64,000 nucleotides of DNA from JAWPMT01 sp965229785 (GTDB taxonomy: Bacteria; Bacteroidota; Bacteroidia; Cytophagales; Cyclobacteriaceae), in contig CBDDJS010000001.1 in NCBI GenBank assembly GCA_965229785.1, positions 806,001-870,000 on the forward strand. Direction: 5' to 3'. This document shows positions 1 to 8,734 of this stretch, in pieces; the stretch's first letter is position 1, and each line of letters opens with the position of its first letter. The notes under the pieces were generated by a model. The model was not told the DNA's origin, searched no databases, and saw only the letters and a list, made by a program, of their open reading frames with translations. The position numbers and the translations under genes were made by a program.

Positions 1-750
1 TACAGTAATGCAATTACAAGTATCGTTGAGCAATTGGATCTGGGTAAGCTGCGAATAGCTGAACCGACAGATGACGGTTGGAAGGTAAATGAATGGCTAA
101 AAAAGGCGGTGATCCTGTACTTTCCTTTGATGAAAATGGAACTCATTGAAGTGGGACCTTTTCAGTTTCATGACAAGATAAAATTGAAGTCACGGTATGA
201 TGAATTAGGTGTTAGGGTTGTTCCTCATGCCATTGCGCGCTATGGTTCTTATGTTAGTCCTAATACGGTTCTAATGCCGTCTTATGTAAATATTGGTGCG
301 TATGTTGGTGAAGGTACCATGGTTGATACCTGGGCTACAGTTGGTAGTTGTGCGCAAATTGGTAATAACGTACACCTGAGTGGTGGTGTAGGTATTGGTG
401 GAGTATTGGAACCAATTCAGGCAGCTCCGGTAATCATTGAAGATAATGCTTTCATAGGTTCGCGCTGTATAGTGGTAGAAGGAGTTCGTGTTGGTCGTGA
501 GGCGGTTCTTGGAGCTAACGTTGTGTTAACGGCAAGTTCTAAAATCATAGATGTGACCGGTGATGAACCCGTAGAATATAAAGGCTACGTCCCGGAGCGA
601 TCCGTGGTAATTCCCGGAACCATTCCGAAGAAATTTCCAGCGGGTGAGTACCAGGTTCCTTGCGCGCTGATCATCGGTCGACGTAAGGAAAGTACGGATA
701 AGAAAACTTCCCTGAATGCTGCACTTCGCGAGAATGACGTTGCGGTATAA
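1..750 (+). CDS. dapD: 2,3,4,5-tetrahydropyridine-2,6-dicarboxylate N-succinyltransferase, 5' truncated by window edge
   Basis: DapD transfers a succinyl group from succinyl-CoA to tetrahydrodipicolinate in the succinylase branch of the DAP/lysine pathway, in the cytoplasm. The frame is open from base 1 and 249 residues are visible. The family is usually about 270 residues, so roughly 20 N-terminal residues lie left of the window. The TTG at 34 is an internal leucine and not the start. The visible part holds the N-terminal substrate domain and then a left-handed beta-helix of hexapeptide repeats, with the family segments ATVGSCAQIG and SGGVGIGGVLEP and the C-terminal tail STDKKTSLNAALRENDVAV. 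lysA, the last step of the same pathway, lies 1.5 kb downstream on the same strand. The assignment is very secure; only the 5' end is unknown. Confidence 0.96.
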   Translation, partial: YSNAITSIVEQLDLGKLRIAEPTDDGWKVNEWLKKAVILYFPLMKMELIEVGPFQFHDKIKLKSRYDELGVRVVPHAIARYGSYVSPNTVLMPSYVNIGAYVGEGTMVDTWATVGSCAQIGNNVHLSGGVGIGGVLEPIQAAPVIIEDNAFIGSRCIVVEGVRVGREAVLGANVVLTASSKIIDVTGDEPVEYKGYVPERSVVIPGTIPKKFPAGEYQVPCALIIGRRKESTDKKTSLNAALRENDVAV

Positions 751-791
751 TAGACCCATGTCTCGGGCGTTTTATACTTAAAGCGAAATAG

Positions 792-1604
792 GTGAAAGTT
801 CGGATTCCATTTTTTTCATGCTTGTTACTGTTGACCGTATTTGGGTTCAACAGCCGAAGGATGGAATCCGAACATGCATTCTCTCCCGGAGAATCATTAG
901 CATTTAAACTTAATTATGGTTGGCTAACCGTCGGACGGGGTTCCTTTGAAATTGATGATCAGTCAGAACCTTATCTGGGGGAGCACTGTTTTCGTGTTAC
1001 AGCTAAAGGATCTAGCGCAGGCCTTTTACGTTGGTTAGCTCCGGTAAATGATGAATGGGGAGCCTTGATCCGTAGGTCCGATTTTAAGCCGATTTATGCA
1101 TTCAGGAATATTCACGAAGGTCGTTATCAATTAAATGAACAAGTCTTTATTGATCCGGAATCCGGAACTTTAAAAGTCGAGAGCATCAAACCGCATAGAA
1201 AGAATAAACAACGGCCCACCAGACATTACCATTTTGACGCCAACACCAGGGTTCATGACCTGATGAGTGGCCTGATGGCCATCAGGAGTTTTGACTTTGA
1301 TCAAATAAACCAGGGGGATACCTTGAATTTGAAAGCGTTCTTCGAAGACACATTTTACGATTTTAACATAGTTTATTCTGGCAAAGAGGAACTAAAAACC
1401 AGGTTTGGCCGTCTAAAGGCATTGAAGCTGATTCCGCTGATGCCAGATAATGCTGTATTTGATGGGAAACATGCCCTGGAAGCCTGGTTTTCAGACGATC
1501 AAAATAAGTTGCCATTGAAAATTTCGGCAAAGATGTTCGTCGGTAAGGTTTCTGCAGAGCTTATATCCTACCAAAATATTAAATACGGTCTTGATTCTGA
1601 GTAG
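792..1604 (+). CDS. DUF3108 family secreted protein
   Basis: The 270-residue product starts at a GTG. An N-terminal hydrophobic stretch (about residues 5-18) is best read as a signal peptide. The next in-frame ATG (position 861) would remove that peptide, which is why the GTG is preferred. The mature part has the DUF3108 pattern, with FSPGESLAFKLNYGWLTVG near the N-terminus and the later segments FRVTAKGSSAGLLRW and LKLIPLMPD. DUF3108 proteins are thought to be periplasmic or outer-membrane beta-rich proteins; no biochemical role is established. The gene begins 41 bp after dapD on the same strand and may be co-transcribed with it, though nothing links it to lysine synthesis. Confidence 0.85.
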   Translation: MKVRIPFFSCLLLLTVFGFNSRRMESEHAFSPGESLAFKLNYGWLTVGRGSFEIDDQSEPYLGEHCFRVTAKGSSAGLLRWLAPVNDEWGALIRRSDFKPIYAFRNIHEGRYQLNEQVFIDPESGTLKVESIKPHRKNKQRPTRHYHFDANTRVHDLMSGLMAIRSFDFDQINQGDTLNLKAFFEDTFYDFNIVYSGKEELKTRFGRLKALKLIPLMPDNAVFDGKHALEAWFSDDQNKLPLKISAKMFVGKVSAELISYQNIKYGLDSE

Positions 1605-1688
1605 TAAGGCTATATTTGCCCTCCGATTTTACCCACTCGAAAATGATGTCAGAGAATTCGGTTCATCAAACTTATTGAGCATTTGGAA

Positions 1689-2279
1689 ATGAAATTATTG
1701 AAACTCATTTTGGTATTGTTTATTGCAGCTGCCTGTTCCAGTGGGGAGGTCCGTGAAGGAGACCAACTTTTCGAAGACGGTAAATATCAACAAGCCATTA
1801 CTGCCTACAACGAATACCTGAGTTCACATCAGGCAGACGTTCCAACGTTATACAATCGAGGAAGATCTTACGAAGAAGTAGGGCAGTATGCCCTGGCCTT
1901 ACAGGATTTCGAAGAAGTCATTAAAATGGATAAGCGAAATGTGAACGCTTATTTAAGCATTGCTAAAGTTTATTACAATCAGGAGAAATTCTCTTTGGCT
2001 TTAGTTACAGTAGGAAAGGCATTGGATTTAAATGAAAATTCAGCTCAGGGAAATTTCCTTCAGGGTCGTTGCCGACATCAATTAGGTTATTTTGATCAGG
2101 CGTTGGAATCGTACAGCCTCGCTATTAAAATAAATCGGGAGTTTGGAGAGGCCTACCTATACCGAGGTGCGTTGAAGGTACAACTAAATAAATCCCGTCA
2201 AGCATGCGAGGACTTTGTAAAGGCCCAAAACCTCAGAGTTCCCGAAGCAGCATCAGCATTGAAGAAGTATTGTAATTGA
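1689..2279 (+). CDS. TPR-repeat lipoprotein
   Basis: This 196-residue protein starts at the ATG at 1689. An upstream in-frame TTG at 1683 would add only two residues. The N-terminus has a lysine, a hydrophobic run and a lipobox-like IAAAC followed by SSGE, so it is probably an acylated lipoprotein. The rest is made of tetratricopeptide repeats (about residues 25-185), seen in segments such as AITAYNEYLSSH, PTLYNRGRSYEEVGQYALAL and NVNAYLSIAKVYYNQEKFSLAL. TPRs form protein-binding scaffolds; the partner cannot be told from sequence. The gene ends 11 bp before the lysA ATG, so the two are probably co-transcribed. Confidence 0.85.
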   Translation: MKLLKLILVLFIAAACSSGEVREGDQLFEDGKYQQAITAYNEYLSSHQADVPTLYNRGRSYEEVGQYALALQDFEEVIKMDKRNVNAYLSIAKVYYNQEKFSLALVTVGKALDLNENSAQGNFLQGRCRHQLGYFDQALESYSLAIKINREFGEAYLYRGALKVQLNKSRQACEDFVKAQNLRVPEAASALKKYCN

Positions 2280-2290
2280 TCAATCAAAAC

Positions 2291-3442
2291 ATGGATCACA
2301 CTTATCTGGAGAAGTTTCAGTCACTTGAAACGCCATTCTATTTCTATGATATTGAGTTGTTGCGTCGAACCATGGATGCCATTAAGGATGAAGTTGAAGG
2401 TCACCCCTTTGAAGTCCACTACGCACTAAAGGCCAATGTCAATAATCGCATTTTACGTGAGGTTTGCGAACGTGGTTTTGGAGCAGACTGTGTTTCAGGC
2501 AATGAAGTGAAAAAGGCGCTGGAGGTAGGGTTTCCCAAAGACCACATTGTATTCGCCGGAGTAGGTAAAACAGACAAGGAAATCGAATTGGGCCTTGAGA
2601 ATGATATCTTTTCTTTCAACGTGGAATCGATTCAGGAACTCAGGGTGTTGGAGGAGTTGGCAGGTAAGCTAGGCAAGAGAGCACGATTTGCACTTAGACT
2701 CAACCCTAACGTAGATGCGGGAACACATGAATACATTACCACAGGCAAGCGGAACAATAAGTTTGGGGTTACTTTTCAGGAGTTCAGGGAGGCTATGCCT
2801 TTTATTAAGAGCTTACAACACTTAAGTTTCATTGGGGTACATTTCCATATTGGGTCACAAATCTCAGATTTAGGTCGGTTTTCTGACCTGATTGTCAAGG
2901 TCAATGAAATTCAGCAATACATTTTAGAGGAGGGTTTTAAACTTCCACACCTGAATGTAGGGGGCGGTCTTGGTATCGATTACGAAAACCCCGATGGAGC
3001 ACCAGTTCCTGATTTTAAACGATACTTCTCTGCCTTTAAGAAGGAACTAAAATTATTAGAAGGTCAAACCTTACACTTTGAGTTGGGGAGGTCCATTGTT
3101 GGACAATGTGGCTCTTTGGTGACCCGTGTGTTGTACAATAAACCCGGTGAGGGCACGACCTTTTTAGTAGTTGATGCGGGAATGACCGAATTAATCCGTC
3201 CTGCTCTATATCAGGCCACACATGTGATCCAAAGCCTTAAGGAAACCACCAGTCTGGATACTTATGACGTGGTAGGGCCTATTTGTGAAACCTCTGATGC
3301 TTTTGCCAGGGGGATTACGCTACCTGAAAGCAAACGAGGTGATTTTCTTGCCATTCGATCTACTGGCGCATACGCTGAAGTGATGAGTAGTCGATACAAT
3401 TTAAGGGAAGTAGCTCCTTCCGTGTACAGTGACGACTTTTAG
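2291..3442 (+). CDS. lysA: Diaminopimelate decarboxylase
   Basis: LysA is a PLP enzyme that decarboxylates meso-diaminopimelate to L-lysine, the last step of the pathway. The 383-residue length fits the family. The PLP-binding lysine is K48 in HYALKANV. HFHIGSQI (184-191) and the glycine loop VGGGLG (223-228) are typical of fold-III decarboxylases. The catalytic cysteine is C332 in GPICETSD, and GAYAEVMSSRYN near the C-terminus matches the family. The usual EPGR phosphate-site motif reads ELGR (264-267). I chose the ATG at 2291; an in-frame TTG at 2276 overlaps the previous stop and would add five residues. It lies on the same strand as dapD, with two unrelated genes between. Confidence 0.95.
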   Translation: MDHTYLEKFQSLETPFYFYDIELLRRTMDAIKDEVEGHPFEVHYALKANVNNRILREVCERGFGADCVSGNEVKKALEVGFPKDHIVFAGVGKTDKEIELGLENDIFSFNVESIQELRVLEELAGKLGKRARFALRLNPNVDAGTHEYITTGKRNNKFGVTFQEFREAMPFIKSLQHLSFIGVHFHIGSQISDLGRFSDLIVKVNEIQQYILEEGFKLPHLNVGGGLGIDYENPDGAPVPDFKRYFSAFKKELKLLEGQTLHFELGRSIVGQCGSLVTRVLYNKPGEGTTFLVVDAGMTELIRPALYQATHVIQSLKETTSLDTYDVVGPICETSDAFARGITLPESKRGDFLAIRSTGAYAEVMSSRYNLREVAPSVYSDDF

Positions 3443-3453
3443 CTAGTTCGGAT

Positions 3454-4266
3454 TCAGAACGCCAGGTAAGGTTTCTTTTCAAGGTATTCTAAATGACCAG
3501 GAGACGTTTCAAATTGTGTTCTTAAAGTCTTGTGGTTACCCGGCGCAGGTAGATAGACTTCAAAATGTAAGTGTGGCCCTGAAGTAAATCCGGTATTACC
3601 ACTAAGACCGATCACATCTCCTCGTTTCACTATGTCTCCGACTTCCACCAGGGCTCCTTTCTTTTTCAGGTGTACATAGTCAGCAAAACTGCCATCGTTG
3701 TGCATGATGGTGATCAGGTTGGCGAGTCCCAGGCAATCGCGGTTACTACAGCCTTTGTTGGAATCTTCTTTGATCTCGGTAACTATGCCACCACGGGCAG
3801 CAATTACTTTAGTACCTACGGGCATGGTAAAATCAAGGGCATTTTTTCCGGAATGTGAAAAACGACCATTATAACCCTGACTCATTAGGTATTTTTCCCC
3901 TGCGGGGAATGGTAGCGCATAGGCAAAATCATCGTCGTGAACTGCCTGATAATTTCCCGGATAATACGTGAATTGAGAACCGTAACTCCAGCCTTTTCTT
4001 TTGTTGTCCTGTGTCAAGGTAGCGATCAGAACGTCCTTAGTCTGAGGTTCCAATACGACCTTCAATGGAAAGGATACGTCACTTTTCAGATTCTTTTGAT
4101 TTACGGATAATTCCAGAGTATAAGGGACAATACTCGAATTACTGCCATAGATTTTGAGACCCGTATCTGTTTTTACATCATAAATCTGAATTGGTGAGGG
4201 CTGTTTTTTCTGTGCAACAATAGAAGTGCTTATGAAGATTGAGAAGGCCAGCAAAATTGCTTTCAT
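3454..4266 (-). CDS. M23 family metallopeptidase (peptidoglycan endopeptidase)
   Basis: This 270-residue exported protein has an N-terminal signal peptide (about residues 1-19, ending SIVAQ), a beta-rich linker domain and a C-terminal LytM/M23 domain (about 125-245). Zinc ligands are recognisable: H138 and D145 in the segment HSGKNALDF, and the HLH at 232-234 in PHLHFEVY. M23 enzymes cut peptide cross-links in peptidoglycan in the periplasm. All core ligands are present, so it is probably active. A two-cysteine insertion (C173 and C178) lies between the ligand motifs. The gene converges on lysA with only 11 bp between their stop codons and no clear hairpin there. Confidence 0.9.
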   Translation of the reverse strand: MKAILLAFSIFISTSIVAQKKQPSPIQIYDVKTDTGLKIYGSNSSIVPYTLELSVNQKNLKSDVSFPLKVVLEPQTKDVLIATLTQDNKRKGWSYGSQFTYYPGNYQAVHDDDFAYALPFPAGEKYLMSQGYNGRFSHSGKNALDFTMPVGTKVIAARGGIVTEIKEDSNKGCSNRDCLGLANLITIMHNDGSFADYVHLKKKGALVEVGDIVKRGDVIGLSGNTGFTSGPHLHFEVYLPAPGNHKTLRTQFETSPGHLEYLEKKPYLAF

Positions 4267-4396
4267 AGATCAATATGGACTTAAATAGGTAATCTACTCT
4301 GTTTCCTAATGATTTTACGAGGTGCTTTTTAAGAAGTTGGAGGAATCAATTTCATTCTTTCATTTTTTGAATTCATTTACATAGCTTGACCGCCTG

Positions 4397-5527
4397 ATGG
4401 ATGGAGTCTATTTCATAGGAGTAGGACAGGCGATTTTCGTCGCTGCCTTGTTGTTTGCTAAAGAAAAGAAAAGTTCGGGTGATTGGATTCTGGTTACCTG
4501 GATGTTGCTGAGTGCAGCACTGTTGGTCTTCTTCTATTTGAATTTCATAGAGGCTACCTCAAGATTTACACCATTATTGATCGTTCTGGGGTGTCTCCCT
4601 TTTTTGACGGCACCATTGGTGTTCTTGTATGTGCGGGCATTGACTAACCCTTCATTCAGGCCTTGGCAAGTTTGGCCACATTCCATATTGTTCCTTGTCG
4701 TGGTATTTGTGTTTTTCTATCACTATTGGTTTACGGCAAACGCAGGGAATATTCGGATTGGAGATGGCTATATCATGAGAGGTATGGGTTTGCCTTTTAT
4801 AATCAGATACTATCCCCTTATTCTGGCCTGGGTCTCTTTTTTATATCCTGCCATTAGTTTGTTGTTGCTCTATCGACATGAAAGGACCGTACTAAATGAG
4901 TTCTCTTATCAGGAATCGATCACACTAAGATGGCTGCGCAACTGGATCGTGTTGGAGTTGGTCGGTTTTTTCATTTCCTATTTAGTGATTCAGGCAGGCT
5001 CTGTTGAGATGTTCGATATCGTCATGAGCTTTCGGGTGTTGGCCACATTGATTTCCATTAACATTTTCGTGGTGGGCTTTTACGGATTGAGGCAGCCGAT
5101 CATATTCAAATCAGAAAATAGTTTCGATGCTCCCGTTTCGGACAAAGAAAAATACAAGGGGTCTAACCTATCAGCGGAAGAGTCAAAAGAAATCCTTCAA
5201 AAGTTGGAATTGAAGATGAAAAGGGAATTGTTGTTTGCCCGTCAAAACCTGGGTATATCAGATTTGGCGGTGGAAATGGAAGTATCTAAACATCGGTTGT
5301 CTCAAGTGATCAATGCGCAGTTGGGAACTAACTTTTATGACTTTGTGAATCGTTACCGTGTTGAGGAATTTAAGGAAAGGTTGAATGACCCAAGATACGA
5401 ACACCTCACCATGCTGGGAATTGCCCTTGAATGTGGTTTCAGTTCTAAATCGTCCTTTAATCAGGTTTTTAAGCGATTTGAGGGTGTGACACCATCACAA
5501 TTTAAGGCGAAAAGAAGTCCAGATTGA
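4397..5527 (+). CDS. Membrane-bound AraC-family transcriptional regulator
   Basis: The 376-residue protein has about seven hydrophobic helices in residues 1-235, then a linker and a C-terminal AraC-type DNA-binding domain (about 270-372). The first helix-turn-helix is in ISDLAVEMEVSKHRLSQVIN and the second in MLGIALECGFSSKSSFNQVF, followed by the family ending FKRFEGVTPSQFKAKR. Membrane-integral AraC regulators of this layout are common in Bacteroidota and are assumed to sense envelope or lipophilic signals; the ligand is unknown. The gene lies 64 bp upstream of a permease gene on the same strand, which is its most likely target or operon partner. The start ATG gives a hydrophobic N-terminus directly. 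Confidence 0.88.
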   Translation: MDGVYFIGVGQAIFVAALLFAKEKKSSGDWILVTWMLLSAALLVFFYLNFIEATSRFTPLLIVLGCLPFLTAPLVFLYVRALTNPSFRPWQVWPHSILFLVVVFVFFYHYWFTANAGNIRIGDGYIMRGMGLPFIIRYYPLILAWVSFLYPAISLLLLYRHERTVLNEFSYQESITLRWLRNWIVLELVGFFISYLVIQAGSVEMFDIVMSFRVLATLISINIFVVGFYGLRQPIIFKSENSFDAPVSDKEKYKGSNLSAEESKEILQKLELKMKRELLFARQNLGISDLAVEMEVSKHRLSQVINAQLGTNFYDFVNRYRVEEFKERLNDPRYEHLTMLGIALECGFSSKSSFNQVFKRFEGVTPSQFKAKRSPD

Positions 5528-5591
5528 TCAATTCGGACGCTTGAAAAGTACCTATGAGCCTCTTTTGAGCAAAACTCAAAATTTTTACTTT

Positions 5592-7955
5592 ATGTGGTTC
5601 AATTACTTTTTGACAACTGTCCGGTCATTGCGCAGAAACAGTTTCTATGTTCTGGCCAATCTGCTGAGCCTGGGAGTCGCCTTTTCCTTAATGATCATCG
5701 GCTATTTTAATTTCGAATTCAATCATTCATTCAATCAACATTTCCCTGATAGTGAACATATATATAAGGTCAATAGCACACGGCTGAACTTTGTGGATGA
5801 TGTAGGAATGGGGATAACGCCACTGCCTTTGAAATCTTCACTGATGACCTCATTCAATGAATTGGAAGCTAGCAGATATGAATCTGCTGCGGTCGTGTTA
5901 CGGAAAAATGAGGAATTGATACGTCAACGTGCTGCATATGTCGATGAATCCTTTTTGGCAATGTTTCCTTTTCTTTCGATATCCGGGGAACCGATCAATT
6001 TGCAGGACAAGTCACAGGTACTCATTACGAAATCCACTGCTTTATCTCTGTTTGACAGAACTGATGTGGCAGGAGAAACCCTTGAAATTCAAAGGCCGTC
6101 CGGGAAGGATGTATATGTAATAATAGGGGTATTAGACAAGTTTCCGGAGAATATCAGCTTTAGATTTGATCTGATCTTTTTGTTCGATGATTATCTTGAC
6201 CGGCCGGGTACGGATCCTCAGGATTGGGCACACTGGGTGGATGCTACATTCATCCGATTAGGAGATAGGGGTCCGTCAAAGGAAGATTTGCTGGCTCATT
6301 TGAATCAGGACCTGAAACTACAAAATCAACACAATACAGGACGTGAAGTGGCCGCTTATCGATTAGATAATGTACTTGAGTGGCCACTGTTTGAGAATCA
6401 ATTGTATCAATCCAGTTTTGTCGGTGTGTTGCATCCTGCTTCTGTACTTGGTACCATTAGTTCCGCGGTATTTGTGTTGCTGTTGGCTTGTTTCAATTTC
6501 ATTAACATATCTATTTCACTTTCCGGACAGAGGCTAAAGGAGATTGCTATGCGAAAGGTACTTGGAAGCTCAAAAAGGAGTATTGTGCTACAGTTCTTAT
6601 ATGAAAATATGATGCTCGTTATTGTGTCGATAGCACTTTCCATTGGTATTGCCTATTGGCTGATTCCCGGTTACAATGCACTTTTTGATTACAATATTGT
6701 ACAGTTCGAGTTTCTAAACTGGCGACCCTTCATCATATTTTCTAGTGTACTATTTGTAATGGTAATCCTCATGGCAGGTGGATATCCCGCATGGTATGTG
6801 AGTCGGTTTTCTTCGCTGCAAATATTTCGTGATAAGGTGCGTCTGGGGGGTAGAGGCAGGTTACTGGGCTTTTTGATCGGCCTTCAGTTTGTGATCTGCT
6901 TTTACAATGTTTTTAGCCTATTGATCTTTGTTGAAAATGCTGAATTTCAGGAGTCAATGGATCGTGGCTATCAGGTTGAAAATGTATTAAACGTTCCTGT
7001 GGAAGATCATGCTCAAATGGAACTACTGATGAAGGAACTGGATCAAACTCCCGGAATTGCCAATTATGGTGGAACGAAACAATTGATCGGTTTTCATACT
7101 GAGGCCCGTTTGATCCGGTACGAAGGTGTGGACCGGGAGACAGAAGTCCTCGCGGTGGGGGATAACTATTTGGAAACCGTCAAAGTACGTCTAATCAAAG
7201 GAAGAACCTTTAGAAAGGGATCACAGGATGAAAAGAGTGTATTGATCAATACATTAATGGAACAAAAGCTTGGTGGCGATGTGCTTGGGAAAAACATGTT
7301 GTTGGAAGGAGAGTCATTGAAGGTGATAGGTGTTGTTGAGGATTTTAACCTCAAAACGATTTTATTGGATAATGTGATTAAACCGGCAGTGATCAGGCAT
7401 ACTTCTGAAAAAGACATGAGCTACTTGAGTATTGCCAGTGAAGGGCAATCAGGTACGGAACTAAAGGCAACATTGGAGGAGATCTGGTACACGCTATTTC
7501 CTGATAAGTTGTATAGGGGATTTTTGCAGGAGCGAGTCATCCGACCATTGAAACAAACAAATCACATTGTGATCAGCATTAATAGTTTTGTGGCCATTGT
7601 AGCGATATTCATTTCGATATTGGGGCTGTATGCCACTGTTTCTTTGTCGATTAGCAGGCGAATCAAAGAACTAGGTATTCGAAAGGTGCTTGGTGCAACC
7701 GCCTGGCAGATTGCCTATATTTTGAATTACCGGATCATGTTGATTCTGGGAGTCGCTTCAGTACTTGGCCTGACCGGTGGATACCTTTTCATATCAAATT
7801 TACTGGACATCATTTATGCTTATCATATCGAAATTGACGTTAGACATTTTGTTTTCCCTGTAATTTTGATCCTGTTGATCGTTCTGGCATCTGTAGGCTG
7901 GAAAATAGGAAATTCAGTGAGAGAAAATCCGGTAAGACAATTAAGAGCAGAATGA
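5592..7955 (+). CDS. FtsX/MacB-type ABC transporter permease
   Basis: The 787-residue protein has the duplicated Bacteroidota permease layout: an N-terminal transmembrane helix (about 20-42), a large periplasmic MacB_PCD-like domain, three helices ending near residue 410, a further single helix, a second periplasmic domain and three C-terminal helices. The FtsX signature occurs twice, as LKEIAMRKVLGSSKRSI and IKELGIRKVLGATAWQI. I start it at the ATG at 5592 (MWFNYFLTTVRSLRRNSF), because family members begin just before such a segment; the upstream TTG at 5541 would add 17 polar residues. No ATPase gene is adjacent, so it must use one encoded elsewhere. It sits between an AraC regulator and a DUF2141 gene that starts 1 bp after its stop. 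Confidence 0.9.
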   Translation: MWFNYFLTTVRSLRRNSFYVLANLLSLGVAFSLMIIGYFNFEFNHSFNQHFPDSEHIYKVNSTRLNFVDDVGMGITPLPLKSSLMTSFNELEASRYESAAVVLRKNEELIRQRAAYVDESFLAMFPFLSISGEPINLQDKSQVLITKSTALSLFDRTDVAGETLEIQRPSGKDVYVIIGVLDKFPENISFRFDLIFLFDDYLDRPGTDPQDWAHWVDATFIRLGDRGPSKEDLLAHLNQDLKLQNQHNTGREVAAYRLDNVLEWPLFENQLYQSSFVGVLHPASVLGTISSAVFVLLLACFNFINISISLSGQRLKEIAMRKVLGSSKRSIVLQFLYENMMLVIVSIALSIGIAYWLIPGYNALFDYNIVQFEFLNWRPFIIFSSVLFVMVILMAGGYPAWYVSRFSSLQIFRDKVRLGGRGRLLGFLIGLQFVICFYNVFSLLIFVENAEFQESMDRGYQVENVLNVPVEDHAQMELLMKELDQTPGIANYGGTKQLIGFHTEARLIRYEGVDRETEVLAVGDNYLETVKVRLIKGRTFRKGSQDEKSVLINTLMEQKLGGDVLGKNMLLEGESLKVIGVVEDFNLKTILLDNVIKPAVIRHTSEKDMSYLSIASEGQSGTELKATLEEIWYTLFPDKLYRGFLQERVIRPLKQTNHIVISINSFVAIVAIFISILGLYATVSLSISRRIKELGIRKVLGATAWQIAYILNYRIMLILGVASVLGLTGGYLFISNLLDIIYAYHIEIDVRHFVFPVILILLIVLASVGWKIGNSVRENPVRQLRAE

Positions 7956-7956
7956 T

Positions 7957-8382
7957 ATGAAAAGGTTATTCATTTTAAGTTTCATTTTGATTCTTGCAGT
8001 TCACGGAGCAATTGCTCAAAATGAACCTGCATTGACTGTACACGTGTCCAAAGTCAAGGACATGAAGGGCTTCATGATGATTGCTGTGTATGATTCAGCG
8101 GATAAGTTTTTAACGAAGGAATTGGTCGTGGGGGCGAAAGTAGAAGTTGCGGACAAGGTCGTGACGCACCGGTTTGAAGGGCTGCCTTACGGAAATTACG
8201 CCATCAGTGTTTATCATGATGTGGACAGTGATGGGACCCTGGCCACAAATTTCATGGGTATTCCCAAGGAACCTTATGGTTTCTCGAACGATGGCGTCAA
8301 TATGTTAGGCGTACCCTCATTTAAAAGGTCCGTTTTTGCCTATGACAGGCCAGAGCAGGAAATCAGTATCGAATTAAAGTAA
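7957..8382 (+). CDS. DUF2141 family secreted protein
   Basis: This 141-residue protein has a signal peptide (about 1-20, ending GAIAQ) and then one DUF2141 domain. The segment GNYAISVYHDVDSDGTLATN, the following FMGIPKEPYGFSND and the earlier KGFMMIAVYDSADKFL are typical of the family. DUF2141 proteins are small periplasmic or surface beta-sandwich proteins without a proven function. Its ATG lies one base after the stop of the upstream permease, which points to one transcript and probable translational coupling. It may work with the permease or be exported by it; that is inference from spacing only. Confidence 0.88.
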   Translation: MKRLFILSFILILAVHGAIAQNEPALTVHVSKVKDMKGFMMIAVYDSADKFLTKELVVGAKVEVADKVVTHRFEGLPYGNYAISVYHDVDSDGTLATNFMGIPKEPYGFSNDGVNMLGVPSFKRSVFAYDRPEQEISIELK

Positions 8383-8384
8383 CC

Positions 8385-8537
8385 TTAAAAAGGCCGATAT
8401 ATGCTTAGAGAGTAGATATTCTCCTGGATCGTCTCAAAAAGATTTTGATCTTCCATGACGAAAAAGGTCATAAGGAAAATGTAGACAGTCATAAGAATAA
8501 CCATCTTAATCTTGGATTTGCGGGCGGTGTTTTTCAT
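8385..8537 (-). CDS. Small single-span membrane protein, 50 residues, unknown
   Basis: An ATG-started 50-codon frame on the minus strand encodes a basic N-terminus (MKNTARKSKIK), one clear hydrophobic helix (MVILMTVYIFLMTFFVM, about residues 12-28) and a short amphipathic tail ending in IYRPF. The charge pattern fits a single-pass inner-membrane micro-protein with the N-terminus inside. Its stop lies two bases from the DUF2141 stop, so the genes are convergent with almost no spacer. An imperfectly placed 8-bp inverted repeat (8546-8553 and 8582-8589) lies just upstream of the start. I recognise no family, and a chance frame cannot be excluded. Confidence 0.5.
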   Translation of the reverse strand: MKNTARKSKIKMVILMTVYIFLMTFFVMEDQNLFETIQENIYSLSIYRPF

Positions 8538-8674
8538 AAATATGCTTGCCTTGGAATTCAAAATTCAGCATTTACTACCAACAAGGCAAACAAATATAGG
8601 AATAACCCTAAAAAAAATTAGCTTAATACAAATTGATTTTGTGATTGATGAGCTAACGAGGTACGTAAACAAAG

Positions 8675-8698
8675 GAAGCCGGTGATATCACCGGCTTC
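8675..8698 (-). terminator. Palindromic hairpin terminator after the YHS-domain gene
   Basis: A perfect 24-bp palindrome is present, with half-site GAAGCCGGTGAT. Read on the minus strand it follows the stop of the YHS gene by about 37 bp and is followed by CTTTGTTTACG, a moderately T-rich tail. The G+C-rich outer six pairs would form a stable hairpin. The position between convergent genes suits a terminator, although symmetry also allows a protein-binding site. Confidence 0.6.
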
Positions 8699-8734
8699 TA
8701 AAATTCAAATTTATTCTTTGTATTTACTGGCTAT

